A stretch of 64,000 bases of DNA from positions 14,193,323 through 14,257,322 of the forward strand of contig CM046853.1 in NCBI GenBank assembly GCA_025617745.1. Reading direction: 5' to 3'. The notes under the pieces were generated by a model, which made no database searches, had not been told where the DNA came from, and worked only from the letters and a program-made list of their open reading frames with translations. Positions 52,874 through 63,253 of the stretch are shown here, piece after piece (within the stretch, counting starts at the first letter, position 1; each line of letters starts with the position of its first letter). The DNA is from Heliocidaris erythrogramma (lineage: Eukaryota; Echinodermata; Echinoidea; Camarodonta; Echinometridae). Made by a program: the position numbers and the translations under genes.

Positions 52874-54099
52874 ACCACTAATTATTTCTATCATTGTCTC
52901 CCGGCTTTCTCGCTTTCTCTTTTCCTCCAATCAGTTGTTATTCATAACGATGTCGCTTTTCTATCCTCTGTCTCTCTCTCTTTCTCTCGTGTATCATCTT
53001 CTATTTTCTTTTCTCCCACTTTTTGTCCCCATCTCTGCCTATCTCTCTCCTCTGTCTTTCTCCTTGTTGTTAGTGATAGAACACATCTCACTTTCCCATT
53101 TTAGATCCCTTTCAATTTTACACGTCTTGTCCTTTCCATTTTTCTCTTCCCCAACGCTAAAAATTCTAGCAAAATTACATAAATTATACAATTACAACCT
53201 TATAATAAACACCAACTACAACTTTGAATTTATCCACTTTAATGTTTCTAGTATGAATCGACAAAATTTGTGTTTGTCCTTTATTTTCTATTTATCACCT
53301 TTGACAACATTAAGCCAACTTTATTGGGGAGTAGTGAGCGATAATGATTGATAATTTACTTCACCTTACTGCAATGAATGCAAGTTGGTGCTTGTAAGCA
53401 AGCAACCAGGGGTCTACGGATTTAAGTCCTATCTGAGGGACTTGGAATTGAGGTTAATGCATTACTAGAGGGTATTACCTTTACTATCATTCCAACAACC
53501 ATGTTATGTCCCTATTGTCACCCAAAAATATCCGAGGAGGAGGGTTCTGAGGTTTTGTAATAAAAGAGTGTCACTGTTAAATAATTGGGGTTTTCCTAAT
53601 ATTTTTTGTAAATGCCGTAAGGGAAGTGAATGGCTTTTTAAAATTACAAATGAAAAAAAAATGCAATATGACTTTATGAGAAATTATGAGAAAATAATGT
53701 TTTGCTAGAATATCACAGTCTATAAAAAAAATATGTAGGCCCCTAGTGGTGAAGAAAATGTTTATTATTTTCTTAATCTGTAAAAATTGGATCTTCAATA
53801 TATTTGTGAACATGTATGACTGTAAAAAGTTTGAATGATATTTTAGAAATAAACAAAGACTAACACGAATGTGTGACTGCTTTACATTGGGTTCAAACTA
53901 TTTTGATATCGCTGCCGCATCGGCTGCAGCTTTCCTTCGTTTATCAGTTTTTTTCTTCTTAATTCATTTTCTCTTTTTTAGGCGTACTCATATTTTTTCC
54001 TTTGTTTTTGCCCCTCTTTACTGTTTCTGATTGGACCAATGAACTCTATTAGCAGGGCTGTTTCCAGTCAGTCCAGCATCTCCCATACCAGGTAACGTC
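52583..54099. other. CT-rich and AT-rich intergenic DNA
   Basis: Pyrimidine-rich stretches (52590-53160, with a (CT)n run near 52842) create long low-complexity frames. The rest up to the precursor gene is AT-rich. No gene is supported. Confidence 0.45.
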
Positions 54100-55532
54100 T
54101 TATGATCGTGGAGGACGAGGTGGAGGAGGTGGATCATTTATAGCTATTTCACCTGCTTGCCTCTTCTGAACAATATGAGGGATTGGCATGTCATCGTCAT
54201 TATTACCCAAGACATCGTCCACGGATCGCCTGTGTGGAAGGGCGTTGGTAAAACCACCGCCACCAAGAGGATTATTCCCCGAGTTTCCAGGCTTTGTTGG
54301 TGGTGCACCACTATCGTCGTCTCGCTTCTGGACAATGTGTGCCGGCTCTTCCTTGGTACTCCTCTTGCTGACAGGCCCCTTATTGTTTCTCTTCCTTCGC
54401 GTTGGCCCTGTAGGAACTGGAGCTTGCCTCTTTTGAACGATATGAGGGATTGGCATGCCATCGCCATTATTACCGATGACGTCGTCCACAGATCGCCTGT
54501 GTGGGAGGGCGTTGGTAGAACCAGCAGGAGACTTCGCCGAGTTTGCTGACCCTTCTTTGGCACTCCTCTTGCTGACAGGCCCCTTATTGACATTACTTGC
54601 TGACCTCTTTTGGATATCTCGAATATGAGGGATACTTCTTCCCCCTACTACATCTTCATCGACTGCAGCTCGTTTTTGCACTGGAGAGATGCCTTCGAGA
54701 ACGGCGTCCCCGGGACCCTCATCAACAGATCGCTTTGCGATATCTGGTACGCTTTTACCATTTTGATGGAGATTATTTTGTGCAAGGCCTAGGTATGATA
54801 ATAAAACATGCTCGAATTAGAATATAGTTTGATAGCGTTTGTGTATACAAACACAATAATACGTTAGTTGGTAATAACAGTTATCAAGAAGAAATTTATA
54901 ACATATTTCTATGATCGACTAACATTATTCATATTCTATTCAAAATGTAGAGAGAAACAAATTTAACACTGGCCAGTACTGAGGACATAACAATTGTAAG
55001 AAGTAAAAAACATAAGGAAAATTTTCAAGATTAAGACAAAATTATATCAAAGTAGATGGGGATAAAGACATGAGGGAGGAGAGACTGGTGAGAAGAGTCA
55101 GTACAAACAACCTAAACGAGCTCCTATTTCGTACATTTGTTTCGAAAACAACATATCCTGATACTATTGATATGCTATGCTATATCTAGTTGTATACTTT
55201 CTCACATGCATGAAATTCCCTTGAACTAGCACATTAGGAAGTCGACAGCAAAACCAATGAATCATTGTTTTAATCTTTGTATTTTTATTGTTCTTCGAAA
55301 CTCATCATTTGGGGTTAGACATAATATTCTTTATATTTAATCAATGGAAAAATTGAAAATATTCTAAAGATTCGAAATAAATAATCAAGATGGAAAAACA
55401 ATAAGATGACTGTTAGAAATGCGTTTAATGAAGCAGCGTCATAAAAAAATCATTCGAGTATCCGAATAACTTACCTTGTTCAAGGCAGAGAACTCCAACG
55501 AACACGTACAACAACCAGAACATCTTGGCCAT
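54100..55532 (-). CDS. Secreted precursor with multiple KR sites, candidate neuropeptide precursor
   Basis: Two exons join in phase 1: 55532-55475 and 54788-54100 (stop TAA), giving 248 aa. Exon 1 encodes a signal peptide (MAKMFWLLYVFVGVLC...), with likely cleavage near GLAQ. The rest is cut by many dibasic sites: IAKR, VQKR, IQKR, VSKR (twice), HRR (twice), IVQKR (three times) and RRKR. A cassette TNALPHRRSVDDV...MPIPHIVQKRQA occurs twice with few differences; shorter relatives are SIPHIRDIQKR and PAHIVQKR. NKGPVSKRS also occurs twice. If prohormone convertases act, 20-residue peptides ending IPHIVQ would be released. No Gly precedes a KR, so C-terminal amidation is not predicted, and there is no Cys in the mature part. 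A signal peptide exon joined in phase to a single large peptide exon is usual for neuropeptide genes. I do not recognise the peptide family; a processed structural or antimicrobial precursor is possible. A TATTAAAAAT motif lies about 120 bases upstream of the start. Confidence 0.8.
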
Positions 55533-57000
55533 TCCGGTCAGTTTGTTGGACAAGTCAAAAATGAAATGAATACCTTTTGTCGATGTTGCTAAATTGTTTT
55601 TCCGAGATGAACACTTGGGGTGTTTTCCGAACGGAGCTTGATGAGGATCGATTTTTAATAGGCGCCTTTAAAGCATAACCTATCACTTCAAACGCTTTCA
55701 CGGTATGCATTGTCTGGTCTGGTCGGAGGAAACGTTGCTCCGTTCATTGATTTTTGTATTGTAGCTGGTCGTGCATATTTCTATTTTGTCACTGTGGAGC
55801 AAAATCTATGGTGGCATAAAAAGATATGACTTGAAGAAGGGGGGCTGTGTTTATTTATGGTCAAAATATATTCCTAAATATGATGATTTCATTTGCTTTG
55901 TTTTTCTTTCGCTTATTTATTCTTTATTTTTATTTTTGTTTTCCTTTTTATATTTTGTAGCCAATGATTGCACGGTTGTAGAACTAGTAATAACATATTA
56001 ACAAGAAAGTTATGAACCATGTCTTTGCCTGCATGGAAAAGAACCAGGTAGTGATGTGACATGAGACGCTCTGCTTCGTTCCTTCATTCCCATACCGCAA
56101 CTGACCGTTAATATTTAGTGTTAAGAAGTTTGCTTTATTTTTTTTATGTTTTTAGTGACGACATTCAGTTTGTATATCTAATCCAAGTCAGGATACAAAC
56201 AGATGAACCATGAATGGCGGATTGGACAATGAGTCAGTTTCATAAATCATCAGAAAGTGACCTTTTGTTTCGCTTGTCGAGTTTGAGAGGGGCACCAGTA
56301 CTTCGTAGTCCCCCACAACCCCGTTAGTGGTGATATTACCTGACCTTCGGCATCTCTTGTTTTACCTAGAACCGTGGGAATTTGCAAAATCAATTCCGGA
56401 GTCCAGCTGTTGGGGAGGTTCTTTCAAAATGTGCGAAAACTGAGCAATTAGCAATATTTGTCTATACAATAGAGATATTGATTTGTAACAAACAATCAAA
56501 ATGCCTGAACAACACCTCATAGTTGGCATTGGTTTTCGCAATTTCTAAGACGCCATATTTCATTGTTTCAGTATAGATCGACTACCTGTAAGTTCACTTT
56601 GCATATTGGTTGTACACACTTGTTTGGTACAGGAAATATGTAGGACAACTATCAATTTTTATAAATGGAGGTAGTCAGATTGATACTATTTGAACTATAC
56701 ATAGTAATGAGGATAATTTTATCATGTCATATTAATCGTAAATACCTAGAAATATCCTTTAGGAAGGAGTATACGCCTCTAATGCAGGTTAGTATTGATA
56801 TTGATTTGTAGTAGTTGGGATGTAGTTGGGATGAGATGTAACAATGTTGTAGTACCGCATCAAGAAACATGGGTCTTTGTCTTCGCAGTGTATTGAGAAG
56901 GAGTCCCTCAATCATGGCCATCATGACAACGACTAAGTTTGCATTAAGCAATTAATTAGTAAGGCACATCAAACACAAGTGTATATACCTTTCATATATC
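55533..57000. other. Upstream flank of the precursor gene
   Basis: It is AT-rich; a short frame at 55771-56001 is hydrophobic but has no support. No element or RNA is recognised. Confidence 0.4.
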
Positions 57001-57350
57001 TTTTTGCAATAAAACAAGCAACCACAGTAATCAAACTACCAATCAATTAACCAAGACCATCAAGCTTCAAATAATCAACCAGCAAAACCAAACAGTCAGT
57101 CGATCACCAAATTAATCAAGGAACCATTAATAAGTAGTAATCAACAAGTCAATCAAATAATCAATCAACCACCCATTTAATGCAATTAAGCAGCCAATCG
57201 ATCAATCAAAATGGAAATCAACAGTTTGTCAATTCATTAATGATCAACTACACATATTAGACAGTCAATTATCCAAATAATCAACCAGTCATCAATAACG
57301 TACCCAACTACCCAAGACAATTAGACAATCAGAAACAATTTTAGTCGGGT
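57000..57350. repeat. Degenerate AATCAACC-type tract, interrupted by insertions
   Basis: It is rich in AATCAA, AACCA and CAGTCAATC words with loose periodicity of about 4-8 bases. Similar sequence resumes at about 57975-58115 and 59165-59225, after the CACTA MITE, a C-rich repeat and a foldback element, which suggests one original tract split by insertions. Confidence 0.6.
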
Positions 57351-57356
57351 AAGCAA

Positions 57357-57622
57357 CACTATGAACACGATGACAAAGAGAGCGGACAAAATATACAGCT
57401 CCTCATTGTACCCTCCGCAATTGCTCTGGTAGACAAAAGAACATCCCTTCATTACTATTATGTAAAATAAGCAGAACAGGAGAATATGCAGGTGACACCT
57501 GTTCTACATATTTTTACATAATAGCAATGAAGGGATGTTATTTTGTCTACCAGGGCAATTGTGGAAGGTACAATGAGGAGCTGTATATTTTGTCTGCTTC
57601 TTTGTTCGCCATGTTCATAGTG
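57357..57622. mobile_element. CACTA-ended MITE, copy 3
   Basis: It is a 266-bp element with ends CACTATGAAC and GTTCATAGTG, flanked by CAA on both sides (57354-57356, 57623-57625). The arms are the same as in copy 1 with few changes. An independent insertion with its own 3-bp duplication confirms the element borders. Confidence 0.85.
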
Positions 57623-57644
57623 CAAGGAATTACCACTGTCAAAC

Positions 57645-57975
57645 CATGGCCGTCGCCAGGGGGGAGTGCGAACGCACCCACCCCCCAACTTGTCAGGGAA
57701 TTATGGAGGGAAACTGGACCCCCATAACCCCCCCCCCCCCACTGAGCGAATTTTGAAGGTCTGGCGAAAAAAAATTTGGTCGCCACCCCCCCCCCCCCCC
57801 CCCCACTGAGCGACTTTTCGAGAAGCTGGCGAGACCCCAAAAACACGGGTCTACCTTTTGACAAACCTTCATTTGTGTGTCCCCTCTTAGTCGGTATAAG
57901 TTACTGTTTTGTCTTTTTTTTTTCCAAAAGGCACCCCCCCCCCCCCTTGAAAAAAAAGCTGGTGACGGCACTGCA
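57645..57975. repeat. C-run-rich dispersed repeat
   Basis: Opening GGCCGTCGCCAGGGGGGAGT and closing GCTGGTGACGGCACTG are roughly inverted. Three C runs lie between. Frames on both strands are composition artefacts. Confidence 0.5.
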
Positions 57976-58165
57976 AACCAATATATCAATCAACCACGGA
58001 AACCAATCATGCAATCAATCTAATAAAAAAAAGACAATCAAGGAGCAATCAGTATACCAATCAACCATTGTAATTAATGAAATACTCGCAATCAGACAAT
58101 AGATTAAACAACTTATTAAGCCTTTTTAAAAATCATTAAAATATGTATGATAAGATCAAACAATA

Positions 58166-59131
58166 AATTCGTCGCCGGTTTCACGAAGTAGCCCTTTTGC
58201 GCGCTCCTTCTCAAAATCTATATTCGAGATAATCGTGTTTGAAAATTTCAATACTTTGGAAAGGTGATTTCTGTGACCTGGTACCACGCTCCCGTGGTTA
58301 TTTAAACATAATTATGTTGTAGTATAGTATCTAATCTTTCAAATCATATGACTTTTTTTTTAGCATGGTTGTTTAAGTTCATTTTTTAAAGCCATAAAAC
58401 AACCGTTTCAAAGGGAATAGTTCGTGAAAACGAAAATTGCACTGTGCCCTGTTAAGGCGGTTTCACGAAGTAGCCCTTTTGCGCGCTCCTTCTCAAAATC
58501 TATATTCGAGATAATCGTGTTTGAAAATTTCAATACTTTGGAAAGGTGATTTCTGTGACCTGGTACCACGCTCCCGTGGTTATTTAAACATATGTTGTAG
58601 TATAGTATCTAATCTTTCAAATCATATGACTTTTTTTTTAGCATGGTTGTTTAAGTTCATTTTTTAAAGCCATAAAACAACCGTTTCAAAGGGAATAGTT
58701 CGTGAAAACGAAAATTGCACTGTGCCCTGTTAAGGCGCAAATATGTAGCGTACAATAATCTGTCGCGCGCTGCCATAGCGCGCATGGGTTTTTACGTTTT
58801 CACGAACTATCCCATTTTGGATAATGTGGCGCGCGCTGCTCCGTAATCTCTTAACGCGCAAATATGTACAGTACATTAATCCATCGTGCGCGGTTAAAAA
58901 TTGTGCACAATAATCCACAATGGGATAGTTCGTGAAACCGAAGAAATCAATTTGGCTCACATTTTTTTATCCCGGTGATGTCATCTGTGACGTAGGGAGT
59001 CACAATCATATTCTAAAATTTGCTGAAGTTGAAGATATCATTATGGACATCTTAGATCCGAGTAAAACTAAAATTTGAAAATTTCTATAATTTTCGTAAA
59101 AAGGGATACTTCGTGAAACCGGTGACGAATT
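58166..59131. mobile_element. Foldback/TIR element with internal tandem duplication
   Basis: Terminal repeats: AATTCGTCGCCGGTTTCACG at the left and, complemented, AATTCGTCACCGGTTTCACG at the right. Inside, a 282-bp unit beginning GGTTTCACGAAGTAGCCCTT is repeated at 58177 and 58459 with a 4-bp difference. The motif TTCGTGAAA/TTTCACGAA recurs at six or more places. No transposase is present. Confidence 0.8.
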
Positions 59132-59427
59132 ATTCAACTAATAAAATGTATAATGGCCAAACGGTAATTCATGAAACAGAAAAAAAATCAACTAATCAAG
59201 TATTCAATCAACTTATCTAAGGCCCACCGCACACTAGACTGCGGAAAAACAGTAATAACATTAAATATGGGCATTCCAACAAATTAAATCCACCCGATTC
59301 ACGTTCCGAGCAATAATATGAACTCTAAACATAGGATTTTGGGGCGCTGCCAACCTCATACCCGGAATAAAGGCCAAAACAGTTTAAAATATTAGACAAT
59401 CGTAGAACTGCTCTGACGTCACTACTA

Positions 59428-60472
59428 TTAAACCTTAGTCACAACTGCCCTTACGGGCTTGTACGGGTGGTTTACGGGTGGTTTACGGGCAGAAATTTGG
59501 GAAACGCAAGGGGGACGTAGGTTGTTCGTACGGAATTTCGAGTTCGCATACAGCACGCTAAAGCCGTAGGCCGAAAATGTGTATGCACATTATTTTCTGC
59601 GTTCTCACTACGACAGGCAGCCCGTGGACGGGACGTAATGAAAACTCACAGTTTCCGCAAGAGGGTAGTGCGAATAGCGTGGGTGGGTCGCACCTTTGCT
59701 GGGGGTAAAAACCGCGGGAATACCGCAGGCAGCACTCACGAGGCACGCATGTGATGGTCACGCAAGTGCGCATGCGCTCCTTGCGGGCCAGGTGCGTGTC
59801 ACGCGGGTTCATCCATTCATAGCTGAAAACGTGCATGTGACTTGCGTGCTTCGTGTGTCCCACCCACGGTGTATGAAAACACGTGCGTGTAAGGTACGGC
59901 CAATTTGGGGCCGGTATAAAAACACACTTTCGCTCTGAATTTTCAGTGTCTTCAGCAGGTCCGACGTTTCTTCAAGACATTTTCTAAATCAGGACTGACT
60001 CTTGAATCACAATGCCTGGAGCAAGAGAAGCAGGGGTCAGAAGAGAACACGTGGGGCTAAGAGGGTGGAAATCCACCGCCGACCGTACTGTCGCCGAACG
60101 GTTTTAGTACGTTTATCTTGCTTTCACCCTACTACCGGCGTGAATGTGGCGCAACAGGCCCGTACGTTCTTGCAACACGTAGGGTGTACGTGCGATTAAC
60201 GGACGTGAATCTTGCGTCATCTGCACGGAGCACATACAAATCGCACGGCATTTGCACGTTACACGCAAGATTAAATTTCCGACTGACGCCTTGCGTGCCG
60301 CACGTTAACTGCAAGACATACGTGCTCCTTGCGTATGAAGCCCGCGCAACCACGCTTCTACTTATACTCCCTGTGCGAACTGCCACGGACCTCTACGTTT
60401 TTTCCAACCCCGAAAAAACGCAGAAACCGTGCGTCCTGAAAAAACGTACGGGCAGTTGTGACTTAGGCTTAA
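59428..60472. mobile_element. GC-rich TTAA-flanked element
   Basis: TTAA at 59428-59431 and 60469-60472 encloses inverted ends ACCTTAGTCACAACTGCCC and, complemented, GCCTAAGTCACAACTGCCC. The interior is markedly GC-rich compared with the flanks and full of CTTGCG/CGCAAG and CACGCA words in both orientations. A TATAAAAAC at about 59917 followed by TTTCAGTGTCTTCAGC and an ATG at 60012 looks like a promoter and short leader. The frames (62-132 codons) overlap on both strands and show no known domain. Confidence 0.75.
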
Positions 60473-61017
60473 GGAGCCGATTTGGTCTTTTTCTCCGACT
60501 AGAAGGCTTGCAATAGGCCGTATTATCGATTTTATTAGCTATTAGACTATTCAGAACATCAATCACAAATATTTCATGTGTTTAAATGTTAAAATCAAAT
60601 GCTATTGTATTTTCTTCAATAATCGGATCGCAGACCGATCGCACAGTGTACGATGATGGGCTTAAGGCTTGCAAACAGTCAAATGTATAAAAGAAACAAC
60701 TATGAAAAAATAATATTGCACAATTTAAATAGGCCTGGGCATTTTTTGTGGTTGTAAACTAGCAAAAGAAAATAAAATGATAAATAATTCGAGTTACTTT
60801 ATAGTATGATACAGATTTTTTTATTTTTCAAATTTGACTTTTACAATCACACCACTCTTGTTTTGGCCTTATGTTGATATCGTATGCCATTACTATTCCA
60901 TTTTGAACCTTTCATAAGTCGAAGTATAAGGATCTTATAATTATCTCATTAACATCTTCATATCTAATATTTATGAAAGTCTTCTCATTGGATTAGATTA
61001 GTTACAGACATTAATAT
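60473..61017. other. Intergenic, no supported feature
   Basis: It is AT-rich DNA between two TTAA-flanked elements. Nothing is recognised. Confidence 0.4.
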
Positions 61018-61968
61018 TTAAAGATCACATTACAAGAAAATCACAAATATGGCAATTAATGTATCACGAGAAACTGGGAAGCTTACAGATGGCAATCGTA
61101 TAAGTTTTATGTCAACTGCGTATCTGAAGATTATAAAAACAACATAAATAAAAGCTCTTCTAAGCATCTGGAATATCCGAGGATTCGCCAGAAATATAGC
61201 GATGTTTTGATGTCGTCACACTAGGGATCGATCCTGCTTAAGCAGACGACGTCCTATAATGAATGAACGTAATTGCAATGCAATTATTTATCAAATTATA
61301 AAGAGTTTGGTATATTTAAACATGACCTTAATTCACACCATTCTAAAAGGGAAAGTGAACTGATTCTGATAACTAAAACCGTTTGATAGTAAATACACAG
61401 GAGAAGGGCCAATGATCAATGAAATAAACCCCACTTTCAAATTGAAAAGCCCTCCGATGATATCACAGATTGTATTCGTTCCCTCTTGAAACGCCGAGCA
61501 TGCCCCGGTGCAAGCAGCTGAAAATACAATGGCGTCTTATTTTGTTTACAAGTGACTGATTCCTTTATTTTTTTAACGCTGCATTTTTCATCAAAATAAT
61601 ACGATACACGAAGTTAAGAGTGAGGTAACAGACTAACATTAAGACTGACGCTAGTCAAGTAAGAGAAATAAGTGAAGAGGAGATGACAAAACAGCCACTG
61701 AAAAATGTGTAAGATGTTATGGGACATCGTCTGCTTAGATAGGACTGGTCCTTCGTGTGTCGTCACACATCTCAGCAGCGTTCAAGGAGCTCTTCAGCTG
61801 CTATATCGGGGGCTGTATTTTACCGTTTTATAATTGATAATAATCATTAATTCAAATGTTTCCAAGCGTTGAAATTGGATAACCTTGTTTAATTTATGCC
61901 ATCTATGCAATAATAAGTATTAAGCCAATATTTATTTTGATGGAATTTTCTTGCAATGTGATCTTTAA
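61018..61968. mobile_element. TTAA-flanked inverted-repeat element
   Basis: TTAA at 61018-61021 and 61965-61968 encloses ends AGATCACATTACAAGAAAAT and, complemented, AGATCACATTGCAAGAAAAT. Inner arms also pair (GCAGACGACGTCC with GGACATCGTCTGC; TGTCGTCACAC with GTGTCGTCACAC-type sequence). It is non-coding. The end sequence differs from the other two TTAA elements in the window. Confidence 0.75.
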
Positions 61969-62073
61969 GAGTAAATTATTGGGAGACTCATGGAGAAAAA
62001 AAATCTTCAGTCTCTCTTAGGAAAAACAATCTCCTGCTTTTAGCCGACTAAGCTAGAGAAACAGTAAAAATAT

Positions 62074-62300
62074 ACCTGTTTACTAAGTGATTCAAATTTT
62101 ATGCATACTTTTGAAACAAAGGTTGTTCTTGACAACCTGAAAGCTTGACAGAGGCTTGTCGGACATAGCAACAAGTAATGTATGCAAACTGGGTTCCAAG
62201 TATTGTAGTTCATTCATTAATAACAGGTTAATGGAATACCTCGTTACTAGGTCCCCAGGAAAGAAACATCCATAAATTTGAATCACTTAGTAAACAGGTC
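62074..62300. mobile_element. Short TIR element (MITE) with ACCTGTTTACTAAGTGATTC ends
   Basis: The left end ACCTGTTTACTAAGTGATTC continuing AAATTT is matched by the exact inverse at the right (62275-62300). The interior (ACAAAGGTTGTTCTTGACAA, CATAGCAACAAGTAATG) is shared with 52265-52455. It is non-coding. Confidence 0.8.
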
Positions 62301-62997
62301 TATTGCATAAAATCGTGTCACATATTTCCTTTATTTTGGTTAATTTGGTGGACTTGATGTGACAAGGTCTTTATTGCTGTTGCTGTCTTACTGCCCACGG
62401 TACTTTTGACTGATTTTCGCCTCAAAGTATGTTAAATACATTTTATATCCCTTTTGAAAGATTTCTTGTGCAAAATTCTTGTGCAAAAATTCTTTCTTTT
62501 TTTTTTCGGATCCGAACGTAAACACGATTGTCTAGAGGTAGTTTTACAATGCAAATAAAAGATGTCAGCACATTCTGTACATTATTTTACAAGTAAATTT
62601 TCTCATCCCTACATTTTTTCATGTGAAACGGTCTTTGAAAGTCAATTTTTTTCGTCAGAGTATTCCATTACATTTGTATTTTAACACGGAGAAAATAATA
62701 TACATGTAGTTAATTCGCCTCCTGTAGATGCCTTATGTATAGGACCCTCTAAAAAGAATAAACAGTTCAATTTTCTGACGTTGGATTTGTTATCAGTCAT
62801 GTAATATAAGGCTAAATATTATTTTATATGTTATGATTTTCTATTTTGGCATCATCTCATAGAAAATCGATTTTAAACCTATTTTCAAAAGAATTTTAGA
62901 AATAATTCATAAAAAGGTGAGCAAAGTAGGAAAAATAGATAAGTTTTTAAAATAAGAGGATAAAGTGCCGTCAGTCATGATTTAAGCTGATCCATAA
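62301..62997. other. Flank downstream of the second precursor exon
   Basis: It is AT-rich and would form the 3' UTR and flank of the minus-strand exon at 62998-63253. No element is recognised. Confidence 0.4.
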
Positions 62998-63253
62998 TTA
63001 ATCGTCTTTATACGGGTCATCATCATCATCAACATCATCATCAGAGCTATCGCCGTCATCTTTGTATTCCCTTTTGATCCTATCAAGAGCGAATTCGCCT
63101 TCATTATTGAAGTTATCCTCCTCGATTTGTTGAATGTCATCGTTCTGGAGAAAGCTGCTGACTTGACCAGGCACCCCAGGAGGGTTGATCCCTCTTTTCT
63201 GCTTCTGATGGAGTTGTGCCTGCCCTGGCTGTGCCTGCCCTGGCTGTGCAGTT
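62998..63253 (-). CDS. Last exon of a probable secreted precursor with KR sites and acidic tail
   Basis: A TTTATGCTTACAG acceptor precedes an open frame to a TAA at 62998-63000. It encodes TAQPGQAQPGQAQLHQKQKR, then GINPPGVPGQ..., a second dibasic site RIKR, and a very acidic end (DDD runs, ...DPYKDD). The phase (one base from the previous exon) and the AQ near the start parallel the precursor at 54100-55532, suggesting a signal peptide exon upstream. None fits in 63254-64000: a hydrophobic stretch at 63361-63410 with a GTAAGT donor lacks an ATG and joins out of frame. It could be a peptide precursor or another secreted acidic protein; I do not recognise it. Confidence 0.5.

Noticed and set aside
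54157..54549. 130-aa plus-strand frame
   Set aside because: It is the complement of the secreted precursor exon; the repeats give it an open frame by chance.
59558..60516. Several frames of 65-132 aa
   Set aside because: They lie inside the GC-rich TTAA-flanked element, overlap on both strands and show no domain.
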